Assembly: GCA_003427395.1 (NCBI GenBank)
Contig: BFEA01000171.1
Location: forward strand, 242,743-267,665
From: Chara braunii
Lineage: Eukaryota > Streptophyta > Charophyceae > Charales > Characeae
DNA: 24,923 bases
Direction: 5' to 3'
The position numbers and the translations under genes were made by a program. Below, in pieces: positions 8,576-18,428 of the stretch; position 1 is the first letter of the stretch, and each line of letters starts with the position of its first letter. The notes beneath the pieces were generated by a model that worked only from the letters and a program-made list of their open reading frames with translations, was not told the DNA's origin and did no database searches.

Positions 8576-10684
8576 CGTGATAGGAGGTCCCTGGCGGAAC
8601 GACATCCGGGTATGGGAAGTGAGAAATAGGCAAAGGGAAGTTTCTGTTCGACTTGTCTGAACGATTGGCTAATATTTTGACTATCGTTGGAAGTATTGTA
8701 AGACTGAGGTGTCCTTAAAAATCAAACCCTAATTCGAGGCAGATTGATGATCTAAGGAAGATGACGCCTTTTGCTATATTGACTGGTTTAGGCGGAATGG
8801 TTGGTCGTATATGGCATTGGATAAAGCATGAGGTGAAGAATAATTCTGTGAACGAGGTTTGGACGACGCCGTAAGGGTTGTTTGAGGTCGATAAGTGCTT
8901 TGACTGTGCCCTTGTGAAGTCTGACTAGGACGTTGATAGTTGGAGTTGGGGTGCTTCCTGGCCTTGATAATTGATGTGTCTGAGCGATGCGTTGCACATC
9001 TGATTTAGCTTGGGTTGAGTGCGGTGACATTAGCATTATGGAGTATGCCCATTGTTTTAATCCAAGGCTAGTTGACCCCTTGCATGACTGTAGTACTAAG
9101 CCTGCCTTGAGAGATAATTAAGGTAAGGTGGGCCATCTCCTCCTAGTCATATGACCTTCGTTTTAGGAGGAAGTTGTTGATATGGGAGCAACAGGTATGA
9201 GGAGATGACTGATGAGCGCGAAGTAAGGTGTTTAATTGCAAGGATTTTTCCTTCAGCCCAAGCTGAGATATGATACGATGGGTAATGTGTTGAATATTGT
9301 ACCTAGATTCTTCGATAGTGTGAGTTGGTCAGGGGATGAGTCACGTACGAGTTGTCTGACTAACTATTGACGAAGCTTGAGAAGTAGGCGTTCCTAGGCT
9401 AGTGTTGTGCCTAAGTCGGAGAGAGACCTATGTCCTAAGTATATGTGATATGGATATATATTGTTCTATGACGGCTTATTTGGTTGTTATCATACGTACG
9501 CTTTTGTTGTGCCTTGGCTAATGGTTGATTGATGGCATTTGTATGGACTGTCTTCCACGAGGATATACAGTTTGTGTGAAACCCACGTCTGGCATGGGAT
9601 CAGAGGTGAATGGGGTGACCGACTTCTGTGGAAGGTGATTCTTCCTGAAGGACTTCCTGAAGGAAGTTAGTTGGCATGTATAGCTTGTCCTCAGTAGAAG
9701 TGCATTCTTGAGTTGTTACTCCCTCGATAAGACTTAAGGAGGCAAATATTAGTCTCGAAACTGATAGTGAGACCCACGCCGGAACTATGTTCCTGGTCCA
9801 TGGTGGGGTGTTGTTATCTTTTCCTTTGAATGAGAGAATAACTACATTATCGGATAACAGAAGAGGAACGAGTTTTGTTCCCTTACTTAAACATTGATGG
9901 TGAAGTAGGACAACTACTGCCTAGTAAGGGCGAGTCTAGAGTGACGACCTAGACCAGACTCTCACTAGGTAGGGCCACCATACTTAGAAAGATGCAGGAT
10001 CGCCACCTGTTGTCTTGATAGGCGTGAGTGGGGTTGTCTTGCTGATCTTGATAGGTTTAGTAAGGTGCAAGCACTGGAATCTGAGGGGGTTGCGGTGAGG
10101 CTTTATCTTTAGAGCGGGGCTGAGGAGTCGAGATGTTATCTCATGAGGATTACACCGCCTCCCCTGTATTATTGTTTCGCATGAGACTTGAAGGGAGTAG
10201 CGATTATATCATGTTATTTACTCATTGTCAGTCCTAGGTATACTTTGTTTTTCACCAACAATCTTAGTAAATAAAGTTATGTTTATCGTGTTGTAAATTA
10301 TTGTTGTGTTGATGGACTATCTATCGTGGGTTATACTGCATTTTACAGACTCGTGTTTGAAGTATTCACTAAGTCACATATATGTATTGTATCATTTCTA
10401 GATACCATAAGTAATATCTGATTAATGTCTTAGCTATGTTTTGAGTATTATATAAGGGAATATGAAGTCTTGTGATCTGTTTTAAGTGGATATGTTTTTA
10501 AAGGCTCTCTTCAGTATCGTTGTTATTCTGAGTAGGTTTTTATGAGTGCTTATGGGATGAGTGTCGAGGTGATTCTAGTAGGATATATCCGGTATTTAAT
10601 TTAGTTGTGTAACTCTTTTCAAACCTCGACCCTAAGAGCGCTCGTTGTTTTGTTCAACAGGTGAAAGGGTCGAGGGAGCTCGAG
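8576..10684. other. Long non-coding stretch upstream of the second gag
   Basis: Between 9037 and 10618 no reading frame of 60 codons or more exists on either strand. Visible items are a 12-bp tandem pair CTTCCTGAAGGA at 9641-9664, a nested inverted repeat at 9920-9969 (listed separately), and AATAAA near 10271. TTGTTCAACAG just before 10661 resembles a splice acceptor upstream of the gag ATG. The stretch may be leader and LTR sequence of the gag element, but no LTR ends or primer-binding site could be fixed. Confidence 0.45.
9920..9969. repeat. Nested inverted repeat with two competing inner stems
   Basis: CCTAGT (9920-9925) pairs with ACTAGG (9964-9969). Inside it GAGTCT (9932-9937) pairs with AGACTC (9956-9961). 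A competing inner stem is GTCTAG (9934-9939) with CTAGAC (9949-9954). The two inner pairings share bases and cannot both form. Confidence 0.6.
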
Positions 10685-11746
10685 ATGGAGGGTTCTCAAG
10701 GAAACATTGGGGTCGAGGAACTCGCTTCTCTGTTGGGCCTGCGAGATTGGGAGCGAGACAACCTGCCCAAGGTTGAGATCGACTTCTTTAAAGGCTATCA
10801 TGTTTCTGACTTCCTCGATAAGTTTGAACAGATAGCGTCCCACTGCAAATGGAATGAGGAACAGACGCTAGAAGAGGTGATAAAGTATATCCATATAGGC
10901 TTGAAGGGTGAAGTCAGTGAGCTGGTTAGGAAAACGAGGTCATCATGGAGGAAGTTCTATGATGACATGCGGAATAAATACCGGTTAGGTGAGGAACAAC
11001 TGACCAAAGATGATTTTGAGGAGATAGACCGGTATAATCATAGGGCTGTAGGACACTTCTTGATGGAGTATCAGTGCGTGTCACGCAAGGTCTGAGCGTT
11101 ATCTGAATACGACAAGTGTTTTGTCTTCCTCATGAATTTCACGGATGCAGAGCAGCGAGATTTGATTCGAGGAATAGAAGGAAGACTTATATGGGATAAG
11201 ATACGAGGTAATTTTGAAGAAGGCGATTTTGATCAACACCTCTGTCATACTTCGAGAGAAGTGAGGAAACGAAAGGAGGCGTTGGATAGCGAGAGGAGTA
11301 AGCTTGGAAAGGGACCAAATGACCCTACCCTAGGGACCTCTGACGCTAAGAAAGATGAGCCTCAAAAGGACGCTAAGGTCGTCAAGCGAAATCACAGATG
11401 GAGCAAAGAAAAGAAAAATGAGTCAGGTCATGAGAGGGAAGAGGTGCAGGCGGGAGTGAGGAAAGTTGCAGCCCATACCTGTGAGAGGACGGTTGATGTT
11501 CCAAAGACAAAGAAAATAGTGGATCGAAGAGTTCAGGAAGAAGTTGGTATAGCCCTACCGCCCGCTGTGTCTGATCCGAACAAAAGGGAGTGTGATGACA
11601 ATGGTATGTCGTCAACTGTAAGTCGGACAGGACGAAGGAATAGAAGAGGGCGAGAACGGTGGGCACGAATAGTATGTGCATGTTGTGGAAAGACTGGTCA
11701 TACCCCTCGCAGGTGTAAGATGGCAAAGAAAAGAATTGAGGGGTGA
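10685..11746 (+). pseudogene. Second retrotransposon gag, interrupted by one in-frame stop
   Basis: Gag of an LTR retrotransposon of a different family from the first. The ATG at 10685 starts MEGSQGNIGVEELASLLGL; a GTG at 10661 is in frame but less likely. A capsid-like domain follows with FFKGYHVSDFLDKFEQIASH, SSWRKFYDDMRNKYRLGEEQ, DDFEEIDRY and FLMEYQCVSRKV. A TGA at 11093-11095 breaks the frame, which then continues (MNFTDAEQRDLIRGIEGRL). The following section is Lys/Glu-rich. A basic patch (GRRNRRGRERW) and one CCHC knuckle close the protein before the stop at 11744-11746. Without the single stop the frame spans about 353 codons. No protease, reverse transcriptase or integrase follows, so this is a gag-only remnant or a non-autonomous element. 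The single break suggests it is younger than the first gag. Confidence 0.75.
11675..11716 (+). other. CCHC zinc knuckle of the second gag
   Basis: The frame reads CACCGKTGHTPRRC, an exact C-X2-C-X4-H-X4-C motif with the Gly and basic residues typical of nucleocapsid knuckles. It lies 30 bases before the stop codon, as expected for the end of gag. Confidence 0.9.
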
Positions 11747-13958
11747 AGTTGTTTGTCTAGATGAGAATGGTGTCAACAATCTTAAGTGACTAATAAATAG
11801 ACACTCGAAAAGTCACGATAGCGCGGTAGGCTCAATTGATAAAACTAATGAGCGATTATTTGCTTATTTTGCTTTTGTTTTCGAACCTATGAGTTTTATG
11901 AGACATAGGTTCCTTCTTGTATATATTTCTGATATCGAGGGTGCATTTTTACTTTTGGGGTTGTGTGTATGTTTTGGATCTGATTATCCACCCTCTAAGC
12001 TGGCTTTAGCTTTGTCAGATACGAGTGAAGATCTTTTTAGAAGTTGTCGTCTGTACGTTAACGCTTACCCAATTTTGTGAGAACGTTTGATATAATTTTG
12101 CGTGTGTTAGTCAATTATGACCTGTATGATACACTACACAAAGGTCTTTTGTTTTGGGATATGAATTTGTAATAATTTGAGATTTGTAAGGATGTGAGAC
12201 TTGGGATGACCTGACTTTCTTCTGGGAACTATTTTTTGGTAAGAATTTTGATTCCCCTGGGTTGCAGAATCATGCGTGTTTCGGTTGTCATTGACATTCT
12301 CATTAAAGTGGCCTTGTGAGTTTTTTTGTGTATTATTTTATTTAATGGTGAAGTGAAGAACGTGATTATTTGTGGGATATTTCTGGAAGGCTCAAAGAGT
12401 CCAGAAAGTCATATTAAGAGAGAGGTTATGCCCAGGGGCGGCCTGACAGAATTTGAGGTCTATTTTCAAGTGAAGGATGTTTTAAGGTTATATAAACAAG
12501 TCCATCCATGAGTGGGAGGATGGCTGAGAAATTTTTATGGGCGATTCTCCTTCAGAATGGAAGGAGTCTTAAATTTTTTTATGGAAGGCTCACCCTAGAG
12601 AGGAAGGGGGGGCGTAAGAAGAATTTATGGAGTTAGAGTGTTATCCTCGACCAAATCGACAGTTCCACTCCGTTGGTCCTCAGCTGCCAGTAAGCGTGTC
12701 ATCTGCGGCAGGGAAACCTGTCAAGTAAGAAAGCCCTTGCCTGGCCAGTGGCTGTGAGTCCCGGGTGGTTTTTGTGTGTGGCAAGGGGTAAGGAAGGAAC
12801 CGTTCAATTCGGCATCCCCGCTTGCGTAGTCACGTAAAAGCTGATGAAGACAGCACGGGCAATGTGGAAGCCTGCTGGTTGTAAGTCCTTCACTCAACTT
12901 ATTATGGGCCACAAACGGTCTAGTCTGTGACGGGGACTTCCATGATTAAGACTCCTTGAGAGAAGTTAAAAGTTTTGACTAATAGCCGGTGGGGGCGTCA
13001 TCTACGGCAGGAAGGATCGACCTGATCGTGAGGCTCTCCAATCGGCTATAGTTTTGGTTGAAAGTGGCGTTGACAATAAGTATGAGATTTTGAAAAGTAA
13101 AAGTGAGTTTTATCTGGATTTGTTTTTTTTTTTTAGAGATTGCTAACTGAGTAGAACATAGGACTAAGGATTGATAAAGTAAGTGACGAAAGTGAAGAGC
13201 TCTACTCATAAAAGTAGGATTTATGAGCAAAAAAGGGTGGGTTTTTCTTTATCTGAGACGGGAGAGAAAAATGAGTAGTTTTTACATGATAATAATGATT
13301 TGTGACATTGGGCTTAACGGGGCCCGGCCCAAAGGAGACATTCATGATGTGCGCCGCGAGTCTAATCAGGTTGCCCCTAGCTAGTTGTGATTTTCCCCAC
13401 GATGAATTGATCATTTGAGGAAGAGTTTGAAAAGGGGTGTAAATGAGTTAAATTTGAATGGTTGTTGTGTAAAAGGGATAAGGGTTGAATAAGGATTGAG
13501 GTTTTGGATTCTATACCACCGTTGAGTTTGAGTTTCATCTAGTGATTGGATGATCTGGGTGCCCGGCGCGATAAAACATCATTCAAAGAGACCGGGAATG
13601 GTGTAGTCTCAGGATTGATTATTGGATGACTTCCTATTTGTGACTATAGTGGGTGGAAAGTGGCTTTATCCACTTTGTTGGATTAGAGGTTAAAATGTGT
13701 CAGTACCTAGCCGATTATTCCCTATTGTAGATTCCTATTCTTGTTAGGAATTAAATGAGAATGTTTTCACCACTGACATTTGCCTAGTTGTTTTGGGGCA
13801 CTGAGGCTTGGAATTGAAATAGCTTAAGGACCGTTTTTTTGTTAAAGCAATTATATTAGGAAATTGATTATTTACCCTTTTCTTGAAACTTTGTTTAGTA
13901 GTATTTGGTTCAGACGCCCTATGCGACGGGGACGTCGCTTAATAGGGTCCGAGAAGAC
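11747..13958. other. Non-coding sequence downstream of the second gag
   Basis: Two short + frames (11889-12080 and 12326-12511) show no recognisable motif and are not called as genes. A 20-odd base similarity recurs: GTCATCTGCGGCAGG at 12699 and GTCATCTACGGCAGG near 12997. An inverted repeat occupies 12982-13049 (listed separately). TTGGGC at 13308-13313 pairs with GCCCAA at 13327-13332 around a GGCCCGG core. No polymerase domains were found, although this is where they would sit if the gag element were complete. Confidence 0.5.
12982..13049. repeat. Inverted repeat closing a 68-nt stem-loop
   Basis: ATAGCCG (12982-12988) is the exact reverse complement of CGGCTAT (13043-13049). The enclosed sequence contains the recurring word GTCATCTACGGCAGG and two GATCG words (13016 and 13024). 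A structured RNA or a target-site scar are both possible. Confidence 0.5.
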
Positions 13959-14246
13959 TGTCGTACCAAATACCCTTACAAGGGTATTTGGCGTGCTTTT
14001 TGCAAATCTCACGCAATGCGGCTTCGTCGGTAGTTGACGTCGCGAGTGCGGGGAGAAGTTAAGTCTCCGTCCGGATGAGAGCGGTGCGCACGGTGTGACG
14101 ACGGCGGGGCGCGGGCGGCGAAGCGCAACCTGCCGAGGCTTGGGGGTGCATGGCTCAAAAGCCCAGCAGTAGCGGCCTCTTTCCTTTATCCTTTCGTTTT
14201 CCCGATTTATTTTTATTTTTAGTTTTAATTTTAAATTTAAATAATG

Positions 14247-14268
14247 TTTTTTTTTTTTTTTTTTTTTT
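14247..14268 (+). repeat. Poly(T) tract
   Basis: A run of 22 T follows an AT-rich stretch. On the minus strand it would be a poly(A) tail-like run, but no element ending there could be identified. Confidence 0.95.
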
Positions 14269-14325
14269 AATTACTACTTTTGTCTTTGATTGGGATTCAG
14301 TTTCGAGACCCACGGTGAAACCAAC

Positions 14326-14385
14326 TGGTTTAGCGCGGGTGGTATACCTGCGAGTTGTTATGATGCAGGCTTAAGTTCGAGCTCC
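14326..14385 (+). promoter_or_regulatory. tRNA-like A and B boxes, possible SINE promoter remnant
   Basis: TGGTTTAGCGCGGGTGGTA (14326-14344) resembles a tRNA D-arm / A box, and AGTTCGAGCTCC (14374-14385) resembles a T-arm / B box (GGTTCGAnTCC). The boxes are about 30 bases apart, as in tRNA-derived SINEs. The anticodon region does not fold into a normal 5-bp stem with a 7-nt loop, so this is not called a tRNA gene. Confidence 0.4.
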
Positions 14386-14830
14386 TCTGCGGCCGGCCAG
14401 TCGGGAGCTTTATGGCATGGGTGAAATATTTTTATGTTATTTCACTCATTTCGTGAGGGGGCGCCGGGGTTTTGCCCCTACCACTTGATCTAAAGTACAG
14501 GCTTGTGGCCTGTCCGACCCAAGCAAAAAACATTGTCGGGTGGGGAGTATGACTGGGGCTGTCCAGAGGGGGAGCGGTGCCCGCCGCACCGCTATCTGCT
14601 GTGAGAGGTTTGAGTGTGAGCATGCCCATTGAGGCTCAACGGACATGCCTTTGGCACAGCAGGCCATAGGGTACCAGGGAGGCTGCCGTAGGGCTGACTG
14701 TGCGGCAAGCTGCCCCGACAGCAGCCCATATGGAACCTCCCCCAGTCCGACCTTCAAAGTTCTCAATTGGATATTTGTTACTACCACCAAGATCTGCACC
14801 GGGACCCGCTTCGCCCAGGCTACGCTGGTG

Positions 14831-15165
14831 GCATAGCAGCGGGCCTGCGCCCTCCTATCCACTGCAGCGCAGTGCAGTCGGCCGCGGGGCTGGTTGATCC
14901 GGCAGGGGAGTTGTGACACATCCCTTAGCGGAGCTCGGCTTCCAAGGACCAAGACTACGGTCCTGCTGTCACCCGTCCGCTGTACGGGATTAACGCACAG
15001 TTTGGCTTCGAGGGGAGAGAAGGGCAGGGCGCTAGGAGTGATACAGCGGAGCGACAAGTAGCTGAAGAGGGGCACGAACCCGGACGCGAAGCGAGCCAGG
15101 TGCATGCAAAGCAGGCAATAGCGGGCAGAGCAACAGCACAGCAGGAGGGCGAGCGCTAAGGTAGC

Positions 15166-15170
<5 letters not shown>
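14831..15170. other. GC-rich spacer, no supported gene
   Basis: No domain or RNA gene is recognised. A long minus-strand frame crosses this part and the GA repeat, but its translation is dominated by the Ser-Leu run of the microsatellite and shows no conserved motif. Confidence 0.5.

Positions 15171-15216
<46 letters not shown>
15171..15216 (+). repeat. (GA)n microsatellite
   Basis: About 23 uninterrupted GA units. On the minus strand it reads as Ser-Leu repeats in open frames, which explains the length of those frames. Confidence 0.97.
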
Positions 15217-15219
<3 letters not shown>

Positions 15220-15990
15220 GGAATGTTGAGCGCAGCGCTGGTCGAGGACGACGGGGACAACGAGAAGAGCACGGCGGAGTGTCGGGCACGAGAAGGGAAA
15301 GACGGAGTAGGAAGAAATTGAAGTGAACCTGGACACCGATGCGGGCTAGGTACATGTGGAAGCAATGCCATGGAGGCAGCGGGGTGGAAAGAAGATAACT
15401 CGCCCGTTTCTCGACGAAAACGGGCGAGGAAAGATCCTCAACGGGGGTTTCAGGAGTAGGCGAACTCAACTATGTAGTCAGTTTTATAGGAAGATCAGTA
15501 GAATAAGAGTAAGAGGGAAAATAGGCTGCGCGGAGATGGTGGAAAGGGAAGGAGGTGGGGAGTTAAATTGTGATGACTCGGTCATCGCTTGGCCGTTTTC
15601 GGCGATCCAAGGTTCGAATTGGAGGTTTTTGACCACTACGAGTCAGATGGACGCGTCGGATCTGCAATCTGAGCGTCGGATTCTTTTGCACGATGGTTTT
15701 GAGCTGCGCCCGGAGAGAGAATCAGAGCGACGTATCGTCTTCTGTTCTAGTGGAAGATCTATTCTTGTTTGGCATTTGCCATCTTCGGGATCAAGGCCAT
15801 GTTCGTTTCCCTCATAGCCTTGAGTGAACTCATGGTCATGATCGTCGTTGTAATCTCTGTCGGACCAAGAACTCCAACTTGAGGCTCGTGATTTCGTTTG
15901 AACCCGGTCGTGTAACCAGCCAGGTTCATTCAATCTGTTCGTAACAGCATACGATAGACGGGAAGAAAAGGTGAGACAGAGAAAGAGTAG
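15217..15990. other. Unassigned sequence, no supported gene
   Basis: A + frame (15356-15817) and a minus frame (15643-15933) overlap each other with no recognised motif on either. The DNA near 15650-15740 has repeated GAGCGTCGGAT/GAGCGACGTAT words. I cannot assign a function. Confidence 0.4.
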
Positions 15991-15998
15991 GAAAGAGT

Positions 15999-16340
15999 GT
16001 GTACGTACCTTGCAGAGTCAGTAATGTGGATGAACCGAAAGTCGAGCTACGGAGTCGGACTGTATATTGGGCTGCTACAACGCGCTAGGCCCTGTTTTAG
16101 AGGGAGGTCTGTTCTCATTTTGCAACGTACGGTGAGTGGTTGTGTTGTTGCTGATCAAACCCACGATCGGGGCTGCGTTGGCCGAGGAAGCGAGAGAGAC
16201 GGGTGGCTGCTCGATTCGAAGATAGAGTTAGGCGGGGTGAGAGTGAGGTGGAATGAGGAAAGAGTAACAAGCGAGTACTTACCTTGTAGAATAAGCGACG
16301 CGGAGTGAAGTCGATGACTTGCCTGTAGGTGGGCACGTTG
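15999..16340 (-). repeat. Duplicated minus-strand block, each copy ending in a splice-donor-like site
   Basis: On the minus strand CAAG/GTAAGTAC occurs at 16286-16275 and CAAG/GTACGTAC at 16012-16001, where / marks a possible exon end. The preceding bases also match (CGACTT..TCTACAAG versus CGACTTT..CTCTGCAAG), as do the bases after (ACTCTTTCCT.., then CTCACC). The two copies are about 274 bp apart and diverged. Either this is an exon-intron duplication remnant or a degenerate tandem repeat that happens to contain a donor consensus. Confidence 0.45.
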
Positions 16341-17094
16341 TTCTTCATAGTTGTCCCAATGCACGTTGAAGGAAGGAGTTTGAACACAGTGAGAGCAGAG
16401 GAACGATATAGACTGAAGGAGTAAGGTGAAAAATCGTTGACAGAATGCGCACCTGTTTGGTTGGGTGTAACAGCTGTGAGGGTTATTGTGTGAATAATTG
16501 TCACAGCTGCAGGGCTGTTTTGCTACCTTGCTGAATCGAATTTGGGTCATTAATATTTCGAGTGTCTGCTAACCTCACTCGAGCGCTGCCGCAGTTGCAG
16601 CGGGAGAGACTGTTGGGGTCATGACTGCTGTATTCCAATGGTTAACTGCGGACGAGTGGCCTGCTGCCAAGTTCCAACTGCTGTCGTCCTGTTACCGCGC
16701 CCAGGGGCTATATGCTCACCAGATGGCCGGGGTGTTACTCGGCCTATTGTATAATGCTGCTGATTGGGCGCTGTTGGGCTCCTGCTGAGCCTGCTGCGGC
16801 ATAGCACCGTACCTTCAGCAGGAACTACTAGTTGCTGAGCCTTTACTGTGAGGCACCGCAGCTGCTGCAGCTAGTGGTATTCCGCTGTGGCAAAGGCTCG
16901 TGACTACTGCACACTGCAATATGGTGCCTAGCGTAGTAAGCAAGGTGCAGAGGACCAGCCAAGGAAGTACAGGCTGACGTTTGGCCAACGCACTTTGATC
17001 ACAAGCTCGGCGGAGTAGCATGATCATGCTTGAACTGCAAAATTGGAAGTCGTTAAAAGGTTGGCTATAGTATCTGACTTCGATTGGATCAAGT
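16341..17094. other. Unassigned sequence with CAG/CTG-rich palindromic words
   Basis: A 16155-16550 minus frame of 131 residues has several Cys and His residues but no known finger spacing. From 16580 to 16880 the words GCAGC, GCTGC and CTGCTG are frequent and partly palindromic. No gene is supported. Confidence 0.4.
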
Positions 17095-17359
17095 TGTTAG
17101 TTGGCCACCATTGCGGGGCCCTCAGGCGACTGAAGGAAACAAGGCCCTCTCCTGAGAGTTGAGTCAGTCCCTCTCTTGTATCTCGAGAGTCCGAAACCCC
17201 TACTTCTGCCTCGCTTAAATCTAAGTCTAGTCCTGTTATGAGGGAAAGGTGGCAGGCGGGATTGCAACCCGTAGGACCGCGACAAGACTCTGTGGGGAGT
17301 CAACCCACCGATTGAGGGAGCTCTGCCGGAACTCGGGAGGAGTTCTGGAGACAGGGAAC

Positions 17360-17504
17360 TGAAAGGTAACCTTTCATCTCCCTCTATAAACCCGGATTAT
17401 AGCCCCTATCTGTATTGCCCATTGCATGGCTGACTGAGTATACTGCATGTATCTTATCGTTGACTCTTTGTCTGACTTTCATGACTTAAACCAGATTAAA
17501 TAAA
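17360..17504 (+). promoter_or_regulatory. LTR-like promoter region: palindrome, TATA box and poly(A) signal
   Basis: TGAAAGGTAACCTTTCA (17360-17376) is a perfect 17-bp palindrome. TATAAA follows at 17385-17390, in the context CTCTATAAACCC common to plant promoters and LTRs. AATAAA lies at 17499-17504, about 110 bp downstream. TATA box and poly(A) signal at this distance fit the U3-R organisation of an LTR. No matching second LTR, TG..CA ends or target duplication were found, so the LTR reading is inferred. Confidence 0.45.
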
Positions 17505-17634
17505 AGAATGTTTGAGCAATCTCAGTTTCAGCTTTTGTTGACTGTGTGAAAGTAGACTGTTTAAAGAGATTGCATCTGGGAAAAGGCAGGATGGGAGGCA
17601 GTATTGTTTTGAGGTTTGACTGGGTCATTTGAGA

Positions 17635-18428
17635 CTGGGAAGTCCCCATAAGTTTGGGGAGACCCAGGGCTGTGTTTATTTTTGAATTGCTTGGAGAATC
17701 AGACCGTTCTATAAGTTTAGGTGGTTTGGTTGCTCTGACTTGTAAGGGCTAATTGTGATTGACTTTCTTAGGGGCCAAGTGCGTTCTGTAAGTTCAAGTG
17801 TCTTGGTTGCTTTGTTTATTTTGGGGCTTCCTCTGTTTATTTGGTTCTGAACGAGGAGGTCTGAGTCATTCTATAAGTTTAGGTGGCTCCGCCTCTTCTT
17901 GTTTTATTATGAGGAAAATGAACTTGACAGAGGGCAGACCGTTCTGTAAGTTCAGGTGGTCTAGCCCAATGCCACGCACAAATTGTATCAGAGAGGAACG
18001 AATCAGGCAGAGAGCTACACTGTTCTGTAAGTTCAGGTGGTCTGACTCAAAGCCTCGCACATGCGGGAACCCAAAGGCTATAATTTGGCTATATCTTATT
18101 ATTATTCTATTTAAGAACAGACTAGTCAAACTATTCTATAAGTTTAGGTGGTCTAACTATAGCTTATCACAATCTGAAGAGAGTATAACTAAGAGTATAA
18201 CTGAAGGTAACTTGGGCCGACTGAGCATTGTCTCTAAGATGAATGACTCAGTCCTACGCCCACGTTGAAGATTAAGTGTAGAGAAGTATATATAACTTGG
18301 TTATTTAAACAGTTCAAGACGACTATGATGGCCTAGCCACATGTCCAAAGAAGAAAAAATTAGTTGTGCCCTCTGTTTTGTGTATATCTTGGCTAAGCTA
18401 GGCATGTCCCATAAGTTTGGGTGGCCTG
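17635..18428 (+). repeat. Array of eight hairpins with a constant TAAGTT loop
   Basis: Each unit has an inner stem closing the loop TAAGTT and an outer stem with different sequence. Loops start at 17649, 17712, 17789, 17874, 17947, 18028, 18139 and 18412. Inner stems vary while staying paired: TCCCCA/TGGGGA, CTA/TAG, CTG/CAG, CCCA/TGGG; the 17789 unit has one mismatch. Outer stems also vary: CTGGG/CCCAG, AGACC/GGTTT, CCAAG/CTTGG, GAGG plus GAG with CTC plus CCTC, AGACC/GGTCT, CAGA/TCTG, AGAC/GTCT, AGGC/GCCT. Spacing is mostly 63-111 bp, and 273 bp before the last unit. No protein explanation fits, because the motif changes frame between units. Confidence 0.75.

Larger units (their letters stand above)
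13959..14830 (+). repeat. Dispersed palindrome-headed repeat, copy 2
   Basis: Opens with TGTCGTACC and a perfect 26-nt palindrome at 13966-13991 (12-bp arms CCAAATACCCTT and AAGGGTATTTGG around AC). It shares ordered blocks with the copy at 8002, same orientation, but is about 300 bp longer, partly because of a T-rich tract. A tRNA-like Pol III promoter remnant lies in its middle. The 3' limit is set only by the last shared block (CCTTCAAAGTTCTCAATTGG to GCCCAGGC). Confidence 0.6.

Noticed and set aside
14326-14400. Functional tRNA gene
   Set aside because: A-box-like and B-box-like words are present, but a proper anticodon stem-loop and acceptor stem could not be formed.
14446-15469. Two long minus-strand frames (296 and 145 residues)
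   Set aside because: Both run through the GA microsatellite as Ser-Leu repeats and show no recognisable domain.
17798-18268. 156-residue + frame with repeated FCKFRWS-like peptides over the hairpin array
   Set aside because: Three units share the frame by chance of spacing, but the unit at 17871 is in another frame and the others fall outside, while base pairing is kept in all. RNA or DNA structure explains the pattern better.
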